Source of the DNA: Burkholderiales bacterium
GTDB taxonomy: Bacteria > Pseudomonadota > Gammaproteobacteria > Burkholderiales > SG8-41
Direction: 5' to 3'
Assembly (NCBI GenBank): GCA_022843705.1
Contig: JALHND010000009.1
Coordinates: 1 to 48,400 of the forward strand
DNA: 48,400 bases
Shown piece by piece: positions 41,071 to 48,400 of the stretch. The position numbers and the translations under genes were made by a program. The notes under the pieces were generated by a model. It saw only the letters and a program-made list of their open reading frames with translations, did no database searches and had not been told where the DNA came from. The first letter of the stretch is position 1. Each line of letters begins with the position of its first letter.

Positions 41071-41970
41071 CTTCCTCATGATCTGCACAAACACTTCCTC
41101 CAGATCCGGCTGCATGATCTCCATTTCCTGCACCGTGACGCCGTCCTCGCGCAATGCCGCCATCACCCGCTCCACCTCCGCGTAATCGGGCAGCGCGAGG
41201 CGGATGGCGCCGTCTTCCTCGCGCTGGGCGACCAGCGGCTCCAGGCGCACCGGCAGCGCACCGCCGAGGCGCAGTTCGACATAACAGCCGGAATGCAGCC
41301 GCAGCAGGTTCTCGGTCTTGTCGAGCGTGACGATGCGTCCCTGCTTGAGCATGGCCACCCGCCCGCACAATGCCTCGGCCTCCTCAAGGTAATGCGTGGT
41401 CAGCACGATGGTGTGGCCGTCGCGGTTCAGCCGCCGGATGAAACGCCACAGCGCCTGGCGCAGCTCGACATCGACGCCTGCGGTCGGTTCGTCGAGCACG
41501 ATCACCGGCGGCTTGTGCACCAGCGCCTGCGCCACCAGCACGCGGCGCTTCATGCCGCCGGACAGCGCACGCATGTTGGTGTCGGCCTTCGCCGTGAGGT
41601 CGAGATTTTCCAGCACCTCGTCGATCCACGCGCGGTTGTCGCGCAGGCCGAAATAACCCGACTGTATCGTCAGCGTCTCGCGCACGGTGAAAAACGGATC
41701 GAACACCAGTTCCTGCGGCACCACGCCCAGCGCGCGCCGCGCCGCGCGGTAATCGCCGCCGACGTCATGCCCCATGATCCGCAGGCTGCCGCCGTCCGGA
41801 CGCACCAGCCCGGCCAGGATGCTGATCAGCGTGGTCTTGCCGGCACCGTTGGGACCGAGCAGGCCGAAAAACTCCCCGGGCTCGACACGGAGGCTGACGC
41901 CAGCCAGCGCCTGCAGGCTGCCGTAACGCTTGGTGACATCGATGACTTCGATCGCGTGGGTCATTTGCAT
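41065..41970 (-). CDS. ABC transporter ATP-binding protein (YadG-like)
   Basis: GPNGAGKTTLISILAGL, LSGGMKRRVLVAQALVHKPPVIVLDEPTAGVDVE. Confidence 0.94.
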   Translation of the reverse strand: MQMTHAIEVIDVTKRYGSLQALAGVSLRVEPGEFFGLLGPNGAGKTTLISILAGLVRPDGGSLRIMGHDVGGDYRAARRALGVVPQELVFDPFFTVRETLTIQSGYFGLRDNRAWIDEVLENLDLTAKADTNMRALSGGMKRRVLVAQALVHKPPVIVLDEPTAGVDVELRQALWRFIRRLNRDGHTIVLTTHYLEEAEALCGRVAMLKQGRIVTLDKTENLLRLHSGCYVELRLGGALPVRLEPLVAQREEDGAIRLALPDYAEVERVMAALREDGVTVQEMEIMQPDLEEVFVQIMRKA

Positions 41971-42005
41971 CCGACAGGTGCGCCGCCGCGGCGGCGCGGT
42001 GCGGA

Positions 42006-42287
42006 CTATTCCTCGCCGACCAGTTCCGTGACGCCGTAGAGCTGCGCCAGGCTTTTCAGGTTGTCGGGCAGGCCGACATAACGGATGCTGCGGCCGCCGG
42101 CGAGCGCCGCGCGGCGCCACTCGAACAGCAGGCTGACCGCGGCCGAATCGACCTCGGTCACACCGGAAAGATCCAGCGTCACCTCCGGCGCCGTGAACTG
42201 CCGCAGGCCGTCCTCGCGCAATGCAAGGGCGGTTTCAAGATTGACGGCGCCTTTCAGCGTGCAGCGCCCGTCGTTACATTCGATCAT
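42006..42287 (-). CDS. mlaB: STAS-domain protein MlaB
   Basis: VTLDLSGVTEVDSAAVSLLFEWRRAA; position in mla operon. Confidence 0.9.
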   Translation of the reverse strand: MIECNDGRCTLKGAVNLETALALREDGLRQFTAPEVTLDLSGVTEVDSAAVSLLFEWRRAALAGGRSIRYVGLPDNLKSLAQLYGVTELVGEE

Positions 42288-42901
42288 TTCGCCTGCGCCA
42301 CCAGCGCGCGGTTCTTGTCACGCAGCGACGCGATCAGGCCGTCGATGCCGCCCTTGCGGATCTCGGTATTGAAGGTGCTGCGGTAGTTCTCCACCAGGCT
42401 GATGCCGCCGATCTTGACGTTGTAGACCTTCCAGCCGCCGTCGGTTTTTTCCATGCCGTAATCGACCTGCACCGGTTCGCCGCCGCCGGACTGGCGCACC
42501 AGCGAACGCACGGTGACATCGTTGTCATCGGCGGCCAGCTTCAGCGGGCGGTATTCGATCTTCTGGTCCTTGAACAGCACCAGCGAGGCGGTGTAGGTCT
42601 GCACCAGCAGCGCGCGGAATTCCGTGGTCAGCGCCTTGCGCTGCTCGGCATTCGCGGAGCTCCAGTTCTTGCCCAGCGCAAGCTGGGTCATGCCGGTGAA
42701 ATTGAAATGCGGCGCGATTTTGGTTTCGATCAGATCGCGCGCCTTCTTCTGGTTGCCGGACTGGATGTCCTTGTCGGCGCGCAGCACCGCGATCACCTCG
42801 TCGGTAACCGTGCGCGCGAGCACATCGGGTGGCGTCGCGGCAATTGCCGGAGCCATACCCAGGAATTGCAAAAACATTAATAAAATCAAATACTTACGCA
42901 T
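42284..42901 (-). CDS. mlaC: phospholipid-binding protein MlaC
   Basis: HFNFTGMTQLALGKNWSSANAEQRKALTTEFRALLVQTYTASL. Confidence 0.95.
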   Translation of the reverse strand: MRKYLILLMFLQFLGMAPAIAATPPDVLARTVTDEVIAVLRADKDIQSGNQKKARDLIETKIAPHFNFTGMTQLALGKNWSSANAEQRKALTTEFRALLVQTYTASLVLFKDQKIEYRPLKLAADDNDVTVRSLVRQSGGGEPVQVDYGMEKTDGGWKVYNVKIGGISLVENYRSTFNTEIRKGGIDGLIASLRDKNRALVAQAK

Positions 42902-42951
42902 AACACACCATCGCTCCCTGACGTCGAGTCGCCCTCATTGTCCTACTGCCG

Positions 42952-43425
42952 TTATTTGTTCGCCGGTCCGCCTTCGGCCGCCTTGTCGAAAAGGAACTGG
43001 CTGATCAGCTTTTCCAAGACCACCGCCGACTGCGTCAGCCGGATGTTGTCGCCGGCCTTCAGCATCTGGTCATCACCGCCGCCCTCGAGTCCGACGTACT
43101 GTTCGCCGAGCAGACCCGAAGTCAGGATCGAGGCCGTGGTGTCCTTCGGAAACTGGTAATTCTTTTCGATCGCCATCGTCACCTTGGCGGTGAAACGGTC
43201 ATTGTTGAAGCTGATCGAGGTCACGCGCCCGACCACGACACCGGCGCTCTTGATCGCCGCCCGCGGCTTCAGCCCGCCGATGTTGTCGAAGTTGGCGGTG
43301 ATCGAGTAGGTCTCACCGCTGCCGATGGTCGACATGTTGCCGACCTTGAACGCCAGGACCACCAGCGCGGCAATGCCCGCGACAACAAACAGCCCCACCC
43401 ACAAATCCAGCATTGATCTTTCCAT
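42952..43425 (-). CDS. mlaD: MCE-domain protein MlaD
   Basis: DLWVGLFVVAGIAALVVLAFKVGN; GGLKPRAAIKSAGVVVGRVTSI; SGLLGEQYVGLEGG. Confidence 0.96.
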   Translation of the reverse strand: MERSMLDLWVGLFVVAGIAALVVLAFKVGNMSTIGSGETYSITANFDNIGGLKPRAAIKSAGVVVGRVTSISFNNDRFTAKVTMAIEKNYQFPKDTTASILTSGLLGEQYVGLEGGGDDQMLKAGDNIRLTQSAVVLEKLISQFLFDKAAEGGPANK

Positions 43426-43443
43426 TAGGCACCTTTGTGCATC

Positions 43444-44238
43444 TTAGACAGCACTGAACATGAAAGAGGTCAGGATGAAATCCAGACCGAGTATCGCCAG
43501 CGATGACGTTACCACGGTGCGCGTGGTCGCGCCCGAAACGCCCTCGGCCGTCGGCGGCGCGTCGTAACCCTCGAACAGCGCGATCCAGGTCACCGCGACG
43601 CCGAACACGAAGCTCTTGATCACGCCGTTCAGGACATCCTCGCGGACATCGACCGCGCTCTGCATCTGCGACCAGAAGGAACCTTCGTCGACGCCGATCA
43701 GCACCACGCCGACAACGTAGCCGCCGAACACGCCCATCGCACTGAACATCGCCGCCAGCAGCGGCATCGAGATGACACCCGCCCAGAACCGCGGCGCCAC
43801 CACGCGGGCGATCGGATCGACCGCCATCATTTCCATCGCCGACAGCTGTTCGGTCGCCTTCATCAGGCCGATCTCGGCGGTCATCGCCGAACCGGCGCGG
43901 CTGGCGAACAGCAGCGCCGACACCACCGGCCCCAGCTCCCGCACCAGCGACAGCGCGACCAGCACGCCGAGCGCCGATTCCGAGCCGTAGGTGGTCAGCG
44001 TCTGGTATCCCTGCAGGCCCAGCACCATGCCGACAAACAGTCCCGACACCAGGATGATGATCAGCGACAGCACGCCGGTGTAGTACAGCTCGCGCACGAC
44101 CAGACGCGGCCGCGCGAGGCAGGTGCCGGAATGGGCGATGGTCAGCCCGATGAAACGCGCGGCATAACCGAGGCGCAGCACGTTGTCGATCGCCCGGGCA
44201 CCGATGCCGCGCACCGTCGGCAGTGATCTATGCGGCAC
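43444..44238 (-). CDS. mlaE: lipid asymmetry maintenance ABC permease MlaE
   Basis: [58 protein letters not shown]. Confidence 0.97.
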   Translation of the reverse strand: MPHRSLPTVRGIGARAIDNVLRLGYAARFIGLTIAHSGTCLARPRLVVRELYYTGVLSLIIILVSGLFVGMVLGLQGYQTLTTYGSESALGVLVALSLVRELGPVVSALLFASRAGSAMTAEIGLMKATEQLSAMEMMAVDPIARVVAPRFWAGVISMPLLAAMFSAMGVFGGYVVGVVLIGVDEGSFWSQMQSAVDVREDVLNGVIKSFVFGVAVTWIALFEGYDAPPTAEGVSGATTRTVVTSSLAILGLDFILTSFMFSAV

Positions 44239-45043
44239 GGCGCCCCCCCATCCTCAGTTCCGCCGCGTAATCGCCGCTCGGATACTGGTAGGCCACCGGC
44301 CCTTCCGCCTCGCCATGCACGAACTGGTGCACCAGCGGATCGGTGTTCGCGCGCAGCTCTTCCGGCGTGCCGTGGGCCTTCATCTTGCCGTCGGACAGGT
44401 AATACACGTAATCCACCACATCAAGCGCCTCCTGCACGTCATGGGTCACCACCAGCGAAGTCGTGCCCAGCGTGTCGTTCAGTTCGCGGACCAGGTTGGC
44501 GATCACGCCCAGCGAGATCGGATCCAGCCCGGTGAAGGGTTCGTCATACATCATGATCATCGGGTCGAGCGCAATTGCCCGCGCCAGCGCCACCCGCCGC
44601 GCCATGCCGCCCGAGAGTTCCGCCGGCATCAGTTTCGCCGCGCCGCGCAGGCCCACCGCATGCAGCTTCATCATCACCAGGTCGCGGATCATGCTCTCCG
44701 GCAGCCCGGTGTGCTCGCGCATCTGGAAGGCGACGTTGTCGTAGACGGACAGGTCGGTGAACAGCGCGCCGAACTGGAACAGCATGCCCATGCGCCGGCG
44801 CATGTTGTAGATGCCCTGCTGATCGAGCGCGCTGGTGCACTGGCCGTTGACCCAGACCTCGCCCGAGGTCGGCTTCATGACCCCGCCGATCAGCCGCAGC
44901 AGCGTGGTCTTGCCCGAACCGCTGATGCCCATCAGCGCGACGACCTTGCCGCGCGGAATGGTCATGTTGATGCCGCTCAGGATCGGACGCCGCCCGTAGG
45001 CGAAGTTCACGTCCTTGATTTCGATCAGGGTTTCGGGTGCCAC
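44228..45043 (-). CDS. mlaF: lipid asymmetry maintenance ABC ATPase MlaF (GTG start)
   Basis: [64 protein letters not shown]. Confidence 0.96.
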   Translation of the reverse strand: MAPETLIEIKDVNFAYGRRPILSGINMTIPRGKVVALMGISGSGKTTLLRLIGGVMKPTSGEVWVNGQCTSALDQQGIYNMRRRMGMLFQFGALFTDLSVYDNVAFQMREHTGLPESMIRDLVMMKLHAVGLRGAAKLMPAELSGGMARRVALARAIALDPMIMMYDEPFTGLDPISLGVIANLVRELNDTLGTTSLVVTHDVQEALDVVDYVYYLSDGKMKAHGTPEELRANTDPLVHQFVHGEAEGPVAYQYPSGDYAAELRMGGRRAA

Positions 45044-45173
45044 GGACAGGCCGTCGTCGCTGCAGTAAAGTGCGGATTCTAAACGAGAACGGCAGTACGG
45101 CCCAAGGCGCCGCGGATTTGGCCGGCAGCGCCCGCGGCTGGCATCATGCGCCATCACGCCCGCGATCATCCCC

Positions 45174-46238
45174 ATGCGTTTTGACCTGTTTTACGAACTG
45201 GCCCTGCCCGCGCACAGCGCGCGCAGCGAAACCACGCTCTACGCCGACACCCTTGCCGAAATCGCGCTTGCCGACGAACTCGGTTACGGCTGTGCATGGC
45301 TGGTCGAGCACCATTTCATGCGCGCCTATTCGCATGCCTCGAAGCCTGAAATCCTGCTCGGCGCCGCCGCCGCGCGCAGCACGCGCATCCGCCTCGGCCA
45401 CGCCATCATCCCCTTGCCTCTGCACCACCCGGTGCACGTCGCCGAAAGGGTGGCAACGCTCGACGTGCTGTCGGGCGGACGGCTGGAAGTCGGCATCGGC
45501 CGTGGTTTTTCCCCGCGTGAATACGCCGTTTTCGGCGGCGACATGGCGGACAGCCGGGCTCTGGTCGAGGAAAACCTCGCGGTGCTGCGTGCATCCTTCC
45601 GGCCGGGCGCGCTGAACCACCGGGGCCGCCGTTACGCCTTCGACGACCTCGACATCGTCCCGCGCGTCGTGCAGCAGCCGCATCCGCCGCTGTGGACCGC
45701 CGCAGTCAGCCCCGAAACCTGGGACTGGGCAGCCGCGCAGCAGTTGGGCGCGCTGGCCGGCCCGTTCAAGCCCTGGTTCATGGTCGAGCAGGACCTGCGG
45801 CGCTACCGCAGCGCCTGGACCCACGCCGAAGCGCCGCGCGCCGGCATGACCCTGGGCGTGTTGTGCCTCGCCGACGGCGCGCGCGCAAAGGCACTGGCGC
45901 AGGAGGCCTTCCGCTGGTTCTACGGCGAACTTTACCGGACCACGCTGCCGGTGCTGGAAAAACTCTATCCGGGGTACGAACACCTGCATGAGCTGGGCCG
46001 TTTCCGCAGCCTGATGAAACTCGGCGTCAACCTCGGCCTCACCGACTTCGCCGGCCTCACCGTGGTCGGCACGCCGCAGGAATGCATCGCCCGGCTGCGC
46101 AAGTACCAGGCCGCCGGCATCACCCATATCCTCTGCGCCTTCGGCGCCGGCGCCCTCGACACCGCAACCACGCGCGAATCGATGACCCTGTTCGCGCGCG
46201 AAGTGATGCCGGCATTCGCGGCGGGCGCCCGCGCTTGA
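45174..46238 (+). CDS. LLM class flavin-dependent oxidoreductase (luciferase-like)
   Basis: MRFDLFYEL; WLVEHHFM; LGHAIIPLPLHHPVHVAERVATLDVLSGGRLEVGIGRGFSPREY. Confidence 0.93.
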   Translation: MRFDLFYELALPAHSARSETTLYADTLAEIALADELGYGCAWLVEHHFMRAYSHASKPEILLGAAAARSTRIRLGHAIIPLPLHHPVHVAERVATLDVLSGGRLEVGIGRGFSPREYAVFGGDMADSRALVEENLAVLRASFRPGALNHRGRRYAFDDLDIVPRVVQQPHPPLWTAAVSPETWDWAAAQQLGALAGPFKPWFMVEQDLRRYRSAWTHAEAPRAGMTLGVLCLADGARAKALAQEAFRWFYGELYRTTLPVLEKLYPGYEHLHELGRFRSLMKLGVNLGLTDFAGLTVVGTPQECIARLRKYQAAGITHILCAFGAGALDTATTRESMTLFAREVMPAFAAGARA

Positions 46239-47146
46239 AAGTTCTGGTCACCGGCTCCAGCGCGAGCCTCGCCCATGCGCTGCTGCCGCGGCTGTGCGCC
46301 GACCCGGCCGTAACGCAGGTCACCGGCATCGACCTCCGCGCACCGCATTTCACGCACCCGAAGTTCCGCGCGCTGCAGGCGGATTTCCGCGACAGCCGGA
46401 CCGGCGCGCTGCTGCCCGGACACAACGCCCTGGTGCACATGGCCTATGTCGTGCTGCGCGGACACCTGCGCGCGGAAACCATGCACGACATCAATGTCGG
46501 CGCCAGCCTCAGGCTGCTGCAGGCCGCGCAGGCGGCGGGACTGAAGCGGATCATCCATCTGTCGAGCGCCGCGGTGTACGGCAGCGGCCGCGATCTCGAC
46601 GAAAACGCCGCGCTGTCGCCGCTGCGCGGTTTCCTCTACGGCATGCACAAGGCCGAACTGGAGCGGCAGATCGAAAACTCGGTGCCGGAATGCCTGCGCC
46701 TGCGGCCCCACGTCATCCTCGGCCCGCATGCCCAGCCGGTGCTGCGGCAGATCCTCGGCCTGCCGCTGTACCTGCGGCTCGACGATCCCCAGCCGGAACT
46801 GCAATGCGTGCACGAGGACGACGTGGCCGATGCCATCGTCTGCGGCCTGCGGCGCGAAGTCCGCGGCCCCTGCAACCTTGCCGCCGGCGGGCGCTGGACG
46901 CTGCGCGAAGTGATGCGCGAACGGCACACGCGTTGCCTGCCGCTGCCGCCGGGCCTCGCACGCGCCGGACTCGCACTGGCGCACGGCCTCAGCGGCTGGG
47001 GCGGTGAACCGGGATGGCTGGAGGGATTGCGCCACACGCTGACCCTCGATTGCCGGCGGGCGGAACGTGAACTCGGCTGGCACCCGTTGCACAGTGCCGC
47101 GCAGGCGCTGGCGGCAACAGGCGGAAAAACCGCTACTGCAGCCTGA
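46235..47146 (+). CDS. NAD-dependent epimerase/dehydratase (extended SDR), probable TTG start
   Basis: TTG start overlaps LLM stop (TTGA); KVLVTGSSASLAHALLPRL; YxxxK as YGMHK. Confidence 0.85.
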   Translation: MKVLVTGSSASLAHALLPRLCADPAVTQVTGIDLRAPHFTHPKFRALQADFRDSRTGALLPGHNALVHMAYVVLRGHLRAETMHDINVGASLRLLQAAQAAGLKRIIHLSSAAVYGSGRDLDENAALSPLRGFLYGMHKAELERQIENSVPECLRLRPHVILGPHAQPVLRQILGLPLYLRLDDPQPELQCVHEDDVADAIVCGLRREVRGPCNLAAGGRWTLREVMRERHTRCLPLPPGLARAGLALAHGLSGWGGEPGWLEGLRHTLTLDCRRAERELGWHPLHSAAQALAATGGKTATAA

Positions 47147-47984
47147 AGCCGTAGCCCTCGAGCAGGTGCAGCGTCGGCGCGAGACGCTCGCGGACAAAGG
47201 CCTGGCGCGCCGGATTGTGCCGGGCCATCCGCCGCCAGCGGTCGCCGTGGGTCAGTCCCGCCAGTTCGTAGAACTGCGCCGGGGGCAGGTAAAACACCTG
47301 CGCATACTGGCGCACCAGCAGCCGGACCAGCGGATTGAGCAGCGCCAGCAGCGGACGCGGCAGCGCCGGCAGGGTCGCCTCGAGCTGCGCCCGCGCCGCC
47401 GCGATATGGCGCGCCTCGTCAATGCAGTGCACGGTGCAGATGTCGCGGACCGCCGGATTGATGCCTTCGGTCGCGCGCAGGTGGCGGTTGAACTTGTCCG
47501 GCACGTCCTCGGCGACCACCGTCGCCGCCCAGAACAGCACGCCGCCGGCCGGCGCCCGGCGCGCCAGCCAGTCGGCAAGGGGCGGCGGCCGCCAGGCCTG
47601 CGGCGGAGCCGCCAGCCCGGCGGACTCCATTGCGCGCAGGAACATCAGGCTGTGCCCGGCCTCCTCGCGCATCTCGTGCAGGAAATACTGGTATTCGGCG
47701 CGCGGCAGCCGCGCCGACAGGCGCCGCGACAGGCGCTGCATGAATACGCGCTCCAGCCACAGGCCGGCGTGCATCACGTTGATGAATTCATACTGCGACA
47801 GCCGCCGCCGCACATCGAGCGCCAGATCCTCATAGGCGGCCAGCCCGTGGAGGGACAGCGCGGATTCCGGCAGCCAGAACGAATCCGCATCCAGCCGCGT
47901 CCAGTCGACAGCGCCCAGCGGGTCGCGGTAACGCTGGCTGTTTTCGGACAGCTGGCGCAGCAGCGCATGATCGGCGTTTTGCAT
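47133..47984 (-). CDS. AurF-like diiron oxygenase family protein
   Basis: EMREEAGHSLMF and CIDEARHI carboxylate/His diiron motifs in a helical protein. Confidence 0.8.
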   Translation of the reverse strand: MQNADHALLRQLSENSQRYRDPLGAVDWTRLDADSFWLPESALSLHGLAAYEDLALDVRRRLSQYEFINVMHAGLWLERVFMQRLSRRLSARLPRAEYQYFLHEMREEAGHSLMFLRAMESAGLAAPPQAWRPPPLADWLARRAPAGGVLFWAATVVAEDVPDKFNRHLRATEGINPAVRDICTVHCIDEARHIAAARAQLEATLPALPRPLLALLNPLVRLLVRQYAQVFYLPPAQFYELAGLTHGDRWRRMARHNPARQAFVRERLAPTLHLLEGYGFRLQ

Positions 47985-48071
47985 GGAAAGATTATAAGAC
48001 CGGCGCCGGGGTCGCGGTATGCGCGGCCGGCGCTGTTTACCCCCGGGGGAGTTTCGGCTAAGTTACGCCGC

Positions 48072-48400
48072 ATGTCAGCGCCCGCATTGCACATCAGCCG
48101 CCTGTGCAAATCCTATGGCAAGTCCGTCGCGCTCGACGACGTTTCCCTCGACATCATGGGCGGTGAATTTTTCGGACTGGTCGGCGCCAACGGCGCGGGC
48201 AAGACCACGCTGGTCAAATGCGCCCTCGATTTCTGCGACATCCAGTCCGGTGACATCAGGATCTTCGGCACCCCGCACCGCGAAACCGCGGCGCGCAGCC
48301 GGATCGCCTTCCTGCCCGAACGTTTCACACCGCCGCATTACCTGAGCGGCCGCGATTTCCTGCGTTATCTCGCCGGGCTGCACCGGGGGACCTACGATGA
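48072..48400 (+). CDS. ABC transporter ATP-binding protein, truncated by window edge
   Basis: LHISRLCKSYGKSVALDDVSLDIMGGEFFGLVGANGAGKTTLVKCALDF Walker A; open to base 48400. Confidence 0.9.
   Translation, partial: MSAPALHISRLCKSYGKSVALDDVSLDIMGGEFFGLVGANGAGKTTLVKCALDFCDIQSGDIRIFGTPHRETAARSRIAFLPERFTPPHYLSGRDFLRYLAGLHRGTYD

Overview
GC-rich chromosomal window, most likely from a betaproteobacterium (judged from gene order only). Both edges cut genes: an MFS gene on the left and an ABC ATPase on the right. About 57 CDS and one tRNA-Thr(TGT) are supported. From left to right: (i) a catabolic/transport zone with several MFS transporters, TctC-type binding proteins, a TRIC-family channel, a ThDP enzyme and a D-2-hydroxyacid dehydrogenase; (ii) a HigBA-like toxin-antitoxin pair with a palindromic operator candidate; (iii) a gliding-type (Gld-like) ABC exporter operon with a DUF4340 protein; (iv) a Tat-dependent amidohydrolase; (v) sspA/sspB and the cytochrome bc1 operon; (vi) a two-component system; (vii) a Nif3-like protein, a DegS/DegQ-like protease and tatABC; (viii) the his operon hisGDCBHAFIE; (ix) murA, a BolA-family gene, a YadGH-like ABC exporter and mlaFEDCB; (x) an LLM-flavin oxidoreductase, SDR, AurF-like diiron oxygenase and ABC ATPase set at the right edge. 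No clearly new defence or mobile system was found. The best leads are an orphan MlaF paralogue between murA and hisG with Tyr in place of the H-loop His, a recurrent AT-rich ~25-nt element (about eight sites in both coding and intergenic DNA), several families of dispersed palindromic repeats (two inserted in frame into genes, others inside operons), and the right-edge oxygenase cluster.
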